Shown: positions 36,101-51,100 of the stretch, in pieces
Position numbering within the stretch: the first letter of the stretch is position 1
How the letters are laid out: every line of letters begins with the position of its first letter
Source of the DNA: Chimonanthus salicifolius
Lineage: Eukaryota; Streptophyta; Magnoliopsida; Laurales; Calycanthaceae
Assembly (NCBI GenBank): GCA_013350335.1
Contig: CM023534.1
Coordinates: forward strand, 10,631,542-10,695,541
Reading direction: 5' to 3'
DNA: 64,000 nucleotides
Notes under the pieces: model-generated
Seen by the model: only the letters and a program-made list of their open reading frames with translations
The model's database searches: none
Told to the model about the DNA's origin: nothing
Program-made: the position numbers and the translations under genes

Positions 36101-39100
36101 TTGTCCAGCTGTCAGCGGTTTGAATGGGCCATGGGCTCATAGATAGAGTTCATCTGTCAGGCAACATCATAATTTGGTATGAGATGTGATGATGGAAACC
36201 GAATGGTTTTAAAAATTTACACACCCCATTTGTTCCTTTCCCCTCTTTAATCCCATGTTGAGGGATCTGATTGGTGCAAGCTTTTGGCCGTCTTACCCAT
36301 GGCTTGTATGCTGGACTAACAGTTATGTGCAAGTGTTGGGCTGTGTCTCATCTGCAGTTGTAATACTAGATTAGCATTTCAGATCTAGTGACATCCTGCT
36401 GTATTCAAGGATAGATTGGCAGAGTTCCTGATAATTTTATGGAAAAAGTGACAAACGTCGTATTTTCTCTCTGTTCTACAAGGTTTAGTTACTACTTGCA
36501 TGCTTTTGACTTATATTACAGAATCATCAGTTGAGGTTTGTCTTAAAATTCTAAATGCACTCAATTGTTATCATCATCATCATCATTATTCTGCATGCAG
36601 GCCTTAGCTCAGGATCAGTTGAGAGCATTGTTAAGGATGACTTCAGAAATGGGTATCAGTTTAAATGTTGGAGTTTATGATGGTGATACTTCTCAAGCAG
36701 ATCGGGCATGGCTCCGTAATAATGCTAGACTGGTATATCCTTAAATTCTTAAATTTGAATTTTTTGTGTTACTAGATTTGCTTCATGTGGCATAGTTGCA
36801 TTGCATATGCTGAAATTTTAGTCCGTGTGCATGCAGTTGATTACAAACCCGGATATGTTGCATATGTCAATCTTGCCTTCTCATGGACAATTTCAGAGGA
36901 TCTTATCAAACCTCAGGTAGTGGTGCAATTGTTTGAGGTTTCTCATTTTATCCAGGATTCTGTGTTTCAGTTTGTAGGTCTATCTTGATTTATTCATACA
37001 AGATGGGTTGGGTTTTGATGTATTTACTTTCTCTTCATTCAAGTATCTTCAGAATTTACTTTGTTGGCGTAATAGTTTTTTTTTTTAGCATTATCTTTCA
37101 TTAAGGAAGGCAAAAAGGGCATGAAAAAGAGCACAATATAAGAGACATATACTGGACCCAAACAAGAAAGGAAATACAAAAGTTATAATGAACTAGGGAG
37201 AGCATTCAGCCGCGCACCCATAAAGTGCTCTCATGGTGAGAGTTTCGTTTGTAGTCTACCTATGATCATGGGGTTAGGTGTTGAAAGATCTATTTGTGTA
37301 TATAAGGCTTCAAAAAAAAAATCAGCTTGATTGAATGATGCTAGCCTTAGGATTGAACTTCATAAAATTGCACCCCAAATCCAATGTTGATTTTTGGGTC
37401 CTTCAAAAACATGGCTAGGGTTATTCAATTAAGCTGATTTTTAATAAACACCATATGTCGACATAGATCTTCTAACCTATCCAAACCCATGATCATAGGT
37501 GGGCTCCACATGGAGCTCTCACTGTGAGATCCCTTTTTGAGGTGTGGAGCTAATCATTTCCCTTGAACGAGAAGTTAAGATCTCTCAACATCCAATTTTG
37601 CCAAGAAATCAATGACACAATTGGTTAGGTGTCTTACATGCTTGAGATAAATATCATTGTTTTTAATAAGCATAATGATTTCTTTGGTGATCAGTAATAA
37701 TGTCTAGAGTCACTTCCCCCCCAACCCCAATGCCATTGCGTTAGCGGAATCACCCACATTTATTAACTTCCGCTGGCATTGATCCCTCCTAAGCATATTA
37801 TTGCATGATTAAATGCCAATAATTCTGCCTTGTTAGAACCCTTTACCCCTACCAAAGCCAAGAAGATCGTCTTCATCTCACCCTTATCATTATGAATAAG
37901 CACCCCCTCAATCAGTGCTGGACTTAGCTTCCCTTGTGCTGCACCATCTACATTTATACATTTAAGAGATGCCTTATGCTGAGATTAGACATTCCAAAGG
38001 ATACCATTTTTCATCATGGTGGCAAGTACTTAAAATCCCTATCCTTTGTCTGAGAGGATGAAACTTATGTTTTTTAAACAGGTTTGTTGTCATTGATGAA
38101 GCTCATGCATATAAAGGAGCATTTGGATGCCATACTGCTTTTATATTGAGGAGATTACGTCGAATTTGTAGTCATGGTATGTTGCGTTTGAGCAGTTGAT
38201 AGATGATAATGATGAGGCATTGTATATCTAAATCATGCATTGACTTGTGCAGTTTATGGTAGTCATCCATCCTTTATTTTTTGCACTGCAACCTCAGCAA
38301 ATCCTCGTGAACATGCTATGGTATGATTCCGTGAGACAATTTCTTTGGCTACATTCGGTAATAATAGGCATTTAGAGAAGTGATTTACTGTAATCGAAGA
38401 GTTCAAGTGTGTAAGCTTATGGCTAAAGACAGCAAGTGGCAATCGAAGTTTCAGCAATTATGCTTGATTCCCTTTTCACAGGGTGAGGATGGCAATCCAT
38501 TTCCCTCTGAGAATTTGTTGTCATGCAAATTTGATGGTTACTTCCAGCCTTGGTCCTTAAAATATCACCCCTTTTATCACGAGAAATCATTTTTCTTTTC
38601 CACAAGAAGTAATAAAGTTGGCAAATACACTATTTTTCATATTGTTTTCTAGGTGCTATTTCTTAAGATAATTACTATTGGGATGAGTATGAACTGTATC
38701 ATTGAATTGAATTCCCATAAAAGATCAAAATTTTATGCATGAAGTTTGAAAATATTCTGATTTCCTTTTTGGAGAAATTGAGTAGCCAACTCTACATACT
38801 ATGTTTTTTCATAACTTTTATATATTATTGGTTAATATTGCTATTGTTATGGTTTTTAATTTGTATCATTATTATAATCATTGTTATTTTCCTTTTCAAA
38901 TATCTCAGAAGCTTGCTAACTTACAGACATTGGAACTTATTCAAAATGATGGCAGTCCATGTGGCTCAAAGATTTTCATCTTGTGGAACCCTCCGTTATG
39001 TCTTAAAACTGTAGGCTTCCTTCTTTCTATAGTTTGTGTCCCTTCAGACTTGTACTTTCACATTAAAAAAAACCTTCAAATCACAGGTATATAGGCCTCC

Positions 39101-42100
39101 TAGCAGTTTGAATGGAAACAAATCTGAAGATATGGAAGTCAGCGCCAGGCGTTCAAGGTATCTCTTTACTTCCCTAACAAAGCAAAAGGAGAAATATTGT
39201 CTCGTCATGGAGTTACCTCTTGCTAAGGAATTTCATTGCAAGGTCCTCTGCTTCTGAGAAGAGAAACTGTCCAAACTGCTTTTTCATTGTGATCCTATAA
39301 ACATATATGACTATGTCGTTATATGCTGGATGATGAACCACCCTATTTTATTACAATTAAATCATGCTTTTTTATTTTTTTTTCAATGCTTGCAGTATGT
39401 ATATGCTTTTTTGTTGGCCTTTTGTGGCTTCATTGTCATTTCATCACTGAGTGGCATTCACAACAATGTAGATTGCTATCTCCTTTTCCCTTGTCACATT
39501 TTTTTTAGCAGAGATAAAGAATTTTATTAACCGCAAAAAATTAGAAGAATACAATGGTAGAGCTAGGACTTGTATAAGAGAGCTATCCAAGACCATACAT
39601 CCAAGCAAAGAGAATAAGAACATAGGACAAACACCAATAGGCAAAAAAAGAAACCCTGATTCTAATACACCCTGACGGAGTGAATTAACATTACAAAAAC
39701 TCCACAACCGGTAGCTGCGTTGGACCCCAACTTGCAAGAGTGTGACGATGTCTTGCCAAAGAGATCAAGGGTAGCAAGCCACACCTTTTTCTGGAAGTAT
39801 ATAAATAAAGAGCTATTTGGCACTTTCTACTGCCTTAAGGATTGTTTTCTCTATTATGAACTTTTCTGTTTTCTTTTCCATCTTGGTTTTCTGTCTTGCA
39901 ATAAGGTACGGTTATCATTTGAAAAATGTAGGAGCAAATATTTTAATATTATAAGAAAGTCGGTTCATAAATGAATGATATTTAAATTGAAATTTATAAC
40001 TAGAAATGAAATCTTATTCATAAAAAATCATCATGATGGTAAGGCCTACACTAGAAATAGTATACTTCATTCATCAACATCATCATCATCATCATCATCA
40101 TCATCGTTCTTGTTTGGGGCTGAGTATTTTATCTATCTTTTATATTCCTTAAACAAAAGTATTAATTGGCTCTCCCACTAAGTTGCATGAGTATGGGTAC
40201 AAGTGTTGGTGTCCTACATGGGTACGAGGTGTCAGACACGGCGACCCCAAAAAAATATGACACGGGGACACATCCTATATTTAAATAAAATTAATTCTAA
40301 GTTTATTTTAAATCAAAATAAGGTGTGAAACTAACACCAATAGATAATAATATACTAGTTTTACTCTATACATGTAGAGTGACAAAGGTTTTAAGAGGGG
40401 AAATGTATTTTGACATTTTAGTCATCTTAGTAAACAATGTTAAAAAACATTGAATTCATGAAGAATGGGTACGAGTGTCACTAGTGTCTGCAAGTGTCCA
40501 ACATGGGTGCAAGTGTTTACACGGCTATGTCACACATTTTGAAGTGTCTATGCAACATAGCTTTCCCATCTAGCACCTTTTACTTGCAACCATTTAGTTA
40601 GTATAGATGCTTCTTGTAGTATTCTAAGAACCTCCATACCGTGCTAGATGATATTTCTTCACTTTCAAGTCTATGGAGCCACCTGTAGATTTGTTCATTT
40701 CTACTTGGTCCTAGTTCTGTTCTTGTTTCTCACTTTCATCTTAGCTTATGCATCTTGGCCTCATTTACTTTTTCTTATTGACATTTATTTATTGTCCAGG
40801 ATTCAACTTGATATAACAGCATAAGTCTAATTATTTTATCATCTAATAATGATGCTAAGATAATAGAATTATACATGGTACTGAATTTTGTAAATATAAA
40901 ATAAAACTAGATAAAACTTTCCATTTCCTATAGTTGTTTCAGCATATTTTGAACTGACTTTTTTTTCTTCTTTTGGTTGTGTTGCTAAAAGTATTTTGTT
41001 CACAAATTAAATTGGATTCTTCTTTTTTACATAATGAGAAAGTAATTTATTTAGCATTTTAGCCTTTCTTTTGGTGGAACTTAGATCCCTATGGCTAATG
41101 ATTTTCTTCTATTTCTGTAGTTCAATTTTAGAGGCTTCTTATCTTTTTGCGGAAATGGTTCAGCATGGACTACGTTGCATTGCTTTTTGCAAAACACGAA
41201 GACTTAGTGAGCTTGTTCTGTGCTACACGTATGTGACCACTATGAGTAACTCATCTTTATGTATTTACTTATTGTCCTCCTCCTCTTTTCTTACATATGT
41301 GATTACTTGTCCTTTTCTACAGTCTTTTCATTATTTTGATGGCAGATTACTTGTATTTATTTCTACCTTCTATAATTATGTTAGGCGTGAAATTCTTCAG
41401 GAGGCTGCACCACATTTGGTTGATAAGATTTGTGCTTATCGTGCTGGCTACACTGCAAAGGTAGTTTCTTATCTTTTTTCTTAGTTTGTTCACATCTTTG
41501 GCCGCATCCTTCAACAATTATTTTTTTGTTTTATACCTGAACTATTGTTTTTTAGAAATTATTGTGTTTATTGAATCTCTGGTTTACATGATGGAGCAGG
41601 ATAGGAGGAAAATAGAGGCTGATTTCTTTGGTGGTAAGCTTCTAGGGGTTGCTGCAACAAATGCACTTGAACTAGGGATTGATGTTGGACATATTGATGC
41701 TACTCTGCACCTCTCTTTTCCTGGCAGTGTTGCCAGGTAGGGATTGTATAGACTCTTCATTTATCTTTTGCACGTATTCAGTTTTTAGAAAGACATTGGT
41801 AGTTTGCTGAAGTATGACAGCAAATGCAAATGTATAATGGCATTTGTACATCAATCCAAAATAATTCAACTTTAAGCGCGCGATCCTATTAATTGGGAAT
41901 CCTAACTTTTATCTTGTGGATACTTGTAAAACTGGATTGTTGATCTCTGTCATCTAAATGGCCACTTGGTAGCAAGTAGGAAGTCATCAGGATTTGATGG
42001 TTTTTAGGTTATATCCCATCATTAATGGGGCCATCACTGTCATAGTCTGGATTGAGTTACACGTATGCCATGGCACAATGGCTTTGCCCATAGAATGCAT

Positions 42101-45100
42101 TTGAATGATCGTGTTCTTCTGTAGCATCCAAAATGTTCCTGTCACTGTTGGATATGTGTTTATTTTGCAGCTTGTGGCAGCAAGCTGGGAGGTCTGGTAG
42201 AAGAGAAAAAACATCATTAGGAATATATATTGCATTTGACGGACCACTTGATCAGTATTTCATGAAATTTCCTCAAAAACTCTTTGGAAAGCCAATAGAG
42301 TGTTGCCAAATTGATGCTCAAAACCGACAGGTTTTGTTAATTCTATGTACTTGTTGTCCTTTTATTTCTTTTCCTCTTAAAATCCAAATTAGTTTGCAAT
42401 TAAAATATATAGTCTCTCTAAGTGTGCATTTGAAATGACAACTAGGGTAGGATTCTGCATCTCACATTTGTCTGAATATTTGGCATTGGGCGCCAATCCA
42501 TTCTATGATGGATGTGTGGTAGTGCCTTGGAGCCACACTTAGTAGAACACCAGTATCTTGCATCTTCCCAAATTATTATAAGCATTGATTGCCAAATGAT
42601 TTGGGTGGAAAACTATAAAAGACATCCCACCAAACGTTTTGTCCAATTCTCGTACTGTCCCAGTCCATTATTGAGAATCATCAAGATTCTGGTACACCCA
42701 AATTTATTTGCACATACATGCATACATACATGTGTGCATGCATGTGTACTTTATATGTACTGTGCATACACACACACATACATACATACACACGTACATG
42801 TACACACATGTACGTGCACACATACATACACAAATACATGCATGCATACTTAGACACAGACGCACACATACATAAATAAAATACATAAACACACATACAG
42901 TACATACTTATACATACGTGTTGCGTCCTTATCTATCTAATGCCTTGCTCCATTAGGTACTTGAACAACATGTTGCCTGTGCTGCTCTTGAACACCCTTT
43001 GAGTCTGCTTTATGATGAAAGTTATTTTGGTTCTGGCCTGAATGGTGTGATATCATCCCTCGTGCATAAAGGGCAACTAGTTTCTGACCCATCCCGTATT
43101 TCTCAAATATGGAGCTATATTGGTTGTCAGGTGCGTCATTTGCATATTGAAGTAGCTTGTCTAATTCGGTAGTTTTTGTAAGTCATATAAACATTCATGC
43201 AATGCTATGTGGAGGAGCAATGACCGGGTTTGGGATGGGTTTGGATCAATCCTAGCTTGACATGTTTATACATCAGGTCTAAATTCAGGCCTTGACCCAA
43301 TAAAAGCATAGGCATGTTCCAGCACATCATGGCCTCAAGTAGGCTTATATCCAGGTTCATTATGGGTATCAGCTTGAGAACTGGTAAAACCTAGGTTAGT
43401 AGGCAGACACGGAGACTAAAAACTCTGGCTCAAACCATTGCTATGGCAGTCTGGGTTTGGAAGTCCATTTGGGAAAGTCTGGCCCATCTTTGGCCCTAAT
43501 TCTGAACTTTTTTTTTGTGTCTCAACCAGAGAACTCCTTCACGTGCAATTAGTATTCGAGCAGTAGAGACTGAAAAATACAAGGTACTGGACAAAGTAAG
43601 AGATGAAATCCTTGAAGAAATTGAAGAGAGCAAGGCCTTCTTTCAGGTATTATGTTATGAACATGCACCTGCTGTAAAAATATTTGCTTTTGATTATAGT
43701 TTCATAGATGATATTTTTTGTTGTACATTATCTGTCCACTTTTATATATACAAACACATGCATATACACATAATACAGACATGCATGATAAATACACATG
43801 ATTATAAGTAATTCATTGCATGCAGTAATTCACGTAGATTTGGCTGTTTCAATACTTTCTTTTCCACTGACATTTTTATTCCAGGAAACATATTCAATTA
43901 GAAACAAAAAAAAGGGTTAAAAGAATTTGAAATGTTAAGCTGCCATAAACAGAGGAATATGGAGGAATAGAAAAGGAGAAAGAAAACAGAAGAATATTGA
44001 GAGGATTGTACATTGAGATGGTCAACCCTCTTGGTCAATCTCGTTAGCTTATTACAATCTTTCGAAGAAGGAACTCGAGCCTTACTCGTCATGACCTCAT
44101 AACAAAGAAATACTCCTATTGTTGTGTTGACCCCTCCCCTACCCATGAAGCCGGAATACCACACATGCTCAGGTTACCCAAGATCTCTTGAATACAGGTT
44201 GCCAGATGCATTTTGAGTTCACAGAACTTTTGAAGTTTTGAAGAAAGACCAGAGACCAAGGTTTTCCTTTTGGTGGTTGTGTTCTAAAGGATCAAGGAGT
44301 TGTTGGGTTCCTTGTTATGCCGTATGTAGTTAGTTGGCCTTTGGTTTACAATGGGACCTTCTTGTGATGTTTCCTCTTCATATCAGTAAGAGGTGCTGAA
44401 TCTTTTTTTTTCTCTGAAAGGTGGTCTTTTGGCTAGATAATTATTAATAATGATAATTGTTATCATCATCACCACTTGTTTTCTGGTTTGTGATGATGCA
44501 TGTATCTTAGTTGCATGACACATTTATCCGTTCTAGTTGTATTGTGTTAGAAAGCATATCAAATTATCAATTTCATGGACTACCATTCTTTTTGAAAATG
44601 TTAATATGTAATGTGGATCGTAAATTACATATTATCGATAGACATGATATTGCGTGTAATGTTGGAATGTGAAGCACTTGCAAAGCTTATGAATGCAAGT
44701 TATATGTCAACATGATTCTTGGAAAGGTAATGTTTTGTCTTATTAGGGACCTTTAAATAAATGAATAGTTTCCATATGGTATGTAACATCAGTAGGTAAG
44801 AACAAGTGGTCAAATAATAAATTTTTGTTATTAGAAGATTATTAAATGTACATTGTTTACACGGTTGACTTGCTTCTAATCTTTTGTTAGCTTTAAAATT
44901 TTGTTGATATATATTGGGTTGTCAACTATCATCAATTTGATCGTTCAGGTTTATGAAGGTGCCGTTTATATGCATCAAGGTAGAACTTACTTGGTAAAGG
45001 TCTTAGATTTGTCCTCAAAGATTGCTCTCTGTGAAGAAGCTGATTTGAAGTACTACACAAAGACTCGTGATTACACGGATATTCATGTCATAGGAGGAGA

Positions 45101-48100
45101 CATCGTATGTAACTCTTACCTACTTTTAATTGCTCTCACACTATCGTGGTTTGACTGCAATGCTTTTGCATATTGAGTGTATTATATTTTGGGATCAGTT
45201 ATCTGATCCTCGACTCAGGTATAGTTCATTTATATCCTCAGGCCTTGAATATGTATAAGTAGGGCCATGTCAAATAATCTAGATTTAGATGTGGTGGATC
45301 CCACCAGGGATACATGGTCAAACTAAAACTTTCCCATTCTGACAAATGCTAGCACTTTGATCAATGCCCTTTGTGATGCTTCCTTCCAGTAACTTCAGTA
45401 GTTTGCAGGTTTTTGTGTGTGTGTGTGTGTGAGAAAGAGAGAGTTGTTTTCCACTATGGTTGAGAAAAAAGTTCTTCCAAACTTGAATACATTGTTGAAA
45501 CAGACAATGAAGAAATGAAACAATGAAATGGTGAATGCTTAAGCTTCTGCCAAGAAAATTATGGTCAAACATTAAGGTGGATGGCCAACATCAAAGAATT
45601 AATGAATCAGCATTACAAACTACGACTTGCATTCTTTCCTCTCTGAGCATAGTCCTTAAGGTTCTTTTTGTCATCAACATAAACGATTCTCAAAGGGCCA
45701 CTCCCTGTAGAGCTATCCGGTATGTGTGGATAGGGAGGTTTGCATATGTCCCGAAGATTAGTCGGGTGCTCTAAGAGGCTTGGACACCTTGGTCATAAAA
45801 AAAAAAAAAAAAACATAAACGATTCTCAAAGATCATCTAATGTGTTGATCAAGTTGCTATTGCTTTCATCAATTTATAACATGTTGACTACCATTTAAAA
45901 CATCAGAATCTATTGTTCATGTTAGATGATGATATTATAATCAATGTTTTCAAACTCGAATCGTATCGTAAATCGTTGTAAAGTATAACATTTTTGACTT
46001 TTTTTGCTATAATTATTATTTACAGTTAATATTAAATACATAGTTATATAGTATTTACAGTTACACTATTAGACTATAGTTATATAGTATTCACAGTTAA
46101 GTATTTACATAATATAGTATTTACAGTTAAATATTAAATATATAGTTATATAGCATTTACGTTACACTATTAGACTATTAGTAATTTAGTATTATAAAAA
46201 GAAATATATAATATGTTAAAAAAATATTTACAGTATTACAGTATATAATAACATGTGAATGGTTATCGAGAATAAAAAAATGATACTGAAATATATAGTA
46301 TGTACAGTTACAGTATTAGACTAGTAGGAGTATAAAAAGATACATATAATATGCTAAAAAAATTATTAGTAGTATAAAATTTAAAAAGAATAAAAAAAAA
46401 TTATACTTTTTTATTTTTTTTAATATATATATATATATATAAGTTTGGAAAAAATTAAAAAAAAGTTTTTTTTTTTTAAAGTAGAGATGGAAATCTTTTA
46501 AGGAAAAGAGTCACTCGCACGGAAACAGTCTTCACGTTTTCGTGCGAGGACTGTCACAGAAATTAGTGTACTAAACAGTCCTTGAGGACTGTCAAACAAG
46601 TAAAACCCTACAAGAAAAGGCAACATTGAAGATAACGTAAGAACGAAAGGAAAAAAAAAAAGAGGGAACGGCGGAAAGAAGAGAACCGAAGAAGGAGAAG
46701 AAGAAAGAAGGAAGAAAAATAAGCTAGCATCTCTCTTCTCTCTTTCCTTTCCCTCTTCCTTCTTCCACTTGAATTGCACGGCACAAGATTCATTGGAAAG
46801 CCATGTACATCTTTTCTCCTTTTTTCCTTTTCCCTCTTTTTTTCCTTTTCATCTGGATCGTACGATTGAACGATTGTCCGAGTTGGAATCGCACGATCTG
46901 TGATTTACTCAAAAATCGCAGAATTATTAGCCATTTTCGATTTAGCATGCGAGTTGACTCGCTGGACCATCCGAGTTGAGTCAACTCGGATGATTTTAAC
47001 AACACTGATTATAATAACCTGTGAGGGTTGGCTCGGCAGTCAAGAACCTGCCTGAGATGCTGGAGATCTTGGTTCAAGTCAATCTCAACATAAAAGGGCC
47101 ACTCCTCATGGTGTTACCCGGTGTGTGTGGATAGGGTGGTTTGCACATGCCCCAAAGATTAGTTAGATACTCTAAGAGGCCTGGACACCTTGGTCTTCAA
47201 AAAATATAAAGATGATGCTCTATTATAACAACCTCTAACCAATATGACTTTTGAATTTAACTGGAAAGTACATGCATGCCTATCCATGTCACCGTTGCCT
47301 TTGGTATTGTTTAAGGTGAGAAAGGTGAATATTCATAGCAAAGTGAAGATACCAAGTAAATCTAGGTAGATGACTTATTTTTGCATTCATAAATTCCTCT
47401 TTTTTTATGTGGAGTATATGAACTAGTTATCCAAACTTGATGCCAATTCTGATGATAATAGTCATGAAGAGGAGAATAAATGTACTACTACATGTTGTCA
47501 GGACTTAAAAGTTTGTGCTAATTTGATTTTTTTAATTTATTTGTGAACAACTTTGTAATGTTTGTTACTGTCTCTCAGTTCTTGATCAATTAAATGTTAA
47601 TCATCCTCTGAATGACAACAACTAAAGGATCCATGGGAAAGAAGCCTATACATCAACGTGCCCAATAGAATGAGGAATACTTATCTTACTATGAAACAAA
47701 CTGGAAATAAAGTTGTACAATGTTTAGAAGTGCGCCAATTTTCTATTGTGGAGCAACTAGATTAAATAGTTTAGGAAGTACTGAATTTCAAAATAATAAT
47801 GTTAGAAGTACTAGGAAATGAGGATGAATAGCTGGACATGTGCAGCCATGGGCATGTCCCTATAATGCATGCTCCAACAAACTAGAACCTTACTTTGTTT
47901 AGACAACAAGTCAATGGCATCATGGATGAAATGATTAGGGCTAAAAAGTGAGATAGGTTGCATCCTCGTGACCAAATCCTTAGTCAAATTTGTTTGTAGC
48001 CAAGATAACAGATATTAACTACCCTTGACTTGTGCTTTAAGACAAGGTGACGTTATACTTCCCATTGAAAAAGAAGTAGAAATTGCCAAAGAAGGGAGGG

Positions 48101-51100
48101 AATTTGTACATAATATATGGAGTAGATTGTGACCAAGGAAGGGAGGAAATTTCTACATAATATATGGATTCTTAGATGTGTATAATCCATTAGCTAGTGA
48201 GCAACTGAAAATTGCTTAAACTATCTTTTCGATTACTTTGTTCTCACTGTCTTTTAACACAGTGAGTGCTAATTTGTTGATAGATCTACATCACCTGTGT
48301 GGCTTGTGAGGATGAATAATAAGCATTTATCAACTGATCTACTTGCCTATGATTGAGGGGTTGAGAAAGTTCCCAAGGCTGAGTCCAGGCCATGTTCGAG
48401 TTGAGTCCAGGACCTATCTTGGCCCTAGAGATGCTACTTGATGTAGAAATGCAGGACGTAGCTGGCTCAATTGAGTCCATTACGTAAGTCAGCCAAGTCA
48501 ACATGGTCCATCTTGAACCACTGCAGCTTGAGCTTGGCACAACATAAGCTCGGCTCTAACCCAGCCCATTTCCATCCCTACTTTCAACCCTCATTTTTTG
48601 TACATGTCTTGCTTAGGGGAAGCACAAAATCCATAGTCTGATAATTCCTTTTCATTTTTCAGAGGATTTTCTGAGTTTTTTTTTTTGGTGAAATCTTAAG
48701 ATTAAGGGTTTGGGGTACTTCATCACTTCTTTCTTGATCCTTTGTTGGGCTTTCTGATTCCTTATTGGGCTTTGGATAATTTCTTCTTCCTCCTTTATTT
48801 TTATAGGAAAGAATATCCAAAGAGAGATTTTAATACCTCTTCTTTGATCTAGGGAAAGTATAGGAGGTACAAAGATTGAAACAATGCCTCCATCAAAAGC
48901 CTGCATTGATTTCAGCAAGGAGGTATTGCATGTAACAATTCCACAAAGGGCTTGTTTCGGATGATTGCCCTTCTAATAACGACCATGATGAGACCCAGAA
49001 AAGCGGCTACATAAAGCCACAGTGAAGAGAAATGTCATGCAGGAGTTTTTTGAAAAGTTCTTGGAATCCATAGGAGATCATGATTTTGTACCTCAAGCTT
49101 GGAACCCCCCCCCCGCCCCCCCCCCCAAAAAAAAAAAAAATAAGCATCAGAATCTTGCAAATTCATTTTCTGCTGAGAACTTGTTCATTCATGTTGGTCC
49201 AAAAAGCCTGTGAGAACAGCTGTATAGGAGGAGGACCATAGTCATATTTTTCTCTTTTGGTGCTTTCTCCCTCGTGGTTATTGTGAGGAGACACATAATT
49301 AACCTTGACAGTTTATTTGTGAAAATTTATAACCAAATATGACTGCACATAAAATCCGGTCAAATTCTAATTGTTCATTTTGACTCCTTAGTAATAAGAT
49401 GAACTACGCTTCATTTGACCACTCTGGTAGCAACCGCCATTGTGGAGAAATCTTTTACGAAGGATATATGCTACTTACATTTATATATGAAAAATTGAGA
49501 TAGTGTGATATAATACAAGGTCTTCCAAAAAGTGGAACAGCTGTTAGAAGCACATTCAATTGATTTAATATCGATGAACCTAGGAAAGAGGGTTGAAGGT
49601 TGAAACAAATGTATAACAAGAATCTTGGCATTTCTTGGGGATTGTTGAAGTAAGGACCACAGTGATATTATGGTAAATATTTCAAGCATAATAAATTAAC
49701 AGTATTCAAGCTCCTCTAATTGCTCGATCACACCTAATGCTTCACTTATTACATGTTTCTCTCTAATAATACTCAAACTACACCAAATATGATAGTACTC
49801 CGTGGACCCACATGGGTGACAATAATGGCATGCTTGAACACAATACATGCATCTCTCTACAAAAAAGAAAAAGAAAAGCAAACCTAATATTTTCTTCTTT
49901 TTATTACACATTTGTCTATGTTCTTTTTTGTTGGAAGTTCTTCACTCTCATTATAAGAATTTTTTTTTTAAATCACTCATAGCAAAAGTTTGAATAAACT
50001 TCATTCTACTCATGGCAATGATTTTATGAAACAGATGATCGTATTCTCCAGAAAGTTATTCACTGGCTGGTCTTCTGATAGAACATTGGTTGTCTGTATC
50101 ATTTTTTTTTTCTTTTGCTTAGGCCTATCCAGCAAAGGTGTCTGAGATCAATCATTTGAAAACCACTGCCTGTGCAAATAATTGCAAAGTGACAACTACC
50201 TGGTTTGGTTTCTACCGTATTCGGCGTGGGAGCAACCAAATCTTTGATAAAGTTGACCTTTACCTTCCTCAATATTCATATGAATCACAGGTCTGTATTA
50301 AATGCCCATTAGATATTTTGAGTGGTTAATATACCATAAATCCAATTAATAAAACTACAATTCAATAAGTTGTGTTTCATTATTGATTCAAGCTTGTTTC
50401 TACTGTCATTGACTCATCTTTGATATGAACATTACGGCAGGCAGTATGGATTCGTGTTCCACAGTCAATAAAAACAGAAGTGCAACTTCAAAATCTCTCT
50501 TTTCGTGCTGGGCAACATGCGGCTTCTCATGCTCTTCTTAATGTGGTCCCTCTGTAAGTCTCTTACCACTCGGACTACCTTTAGAAATTATTGCCAATCT
50601 ACCTTCTACCAATCGTCTACTATATTTTGAATAGATCATCGTCACCAAATCCTTTGTCCTATCTATTTAGGGTTGTCTTCTCAAGTTCTACTTTCCACTC
50701 AATTCTATTGACAATGCCACCCCAACCCACATCTTCAACAGCCTTCCCCTTCTAGTTGTGTTCCTTTGTCTTTGTACTAGATTGTTTCACATTTTCTATG
50801 CAATCAACAAACTCCTTAAAAGGTGACAACCAACCCACCAGATTCCACTTAGCCCTTTCAAAAACCTCCCAAATAGCTCCAACTTTCCGTAAAAAATTCT
50901 ACTATTCCCTTCTTTCCACACTAACCCAAAAATTGTTGTTGGAATCAACTTCTACACCCCACCCCTCCTACTTTCAAATGAACTTCCATACCACTCCGAC
51001 ACTACATTCCCTACGCTCCCATCAAGGACACATGAACAAGACATCAAGTTTAAGAACATTTTCCAAACACCTCTAATAAACTGACATCGACACATCAAAT

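Noticed and set aside
42512..42905. Open frames on both strands in helicase intron 18
   Set aside because: They are produced by the (ACAT)n microsatellite and are present on both strands at once.
46498..47005. Minus-strand frames rich in Ser, Leu, Phe and Lys
   Set aside because: They follow the purine-rich low-complexity core of element D, with no conserved motif.
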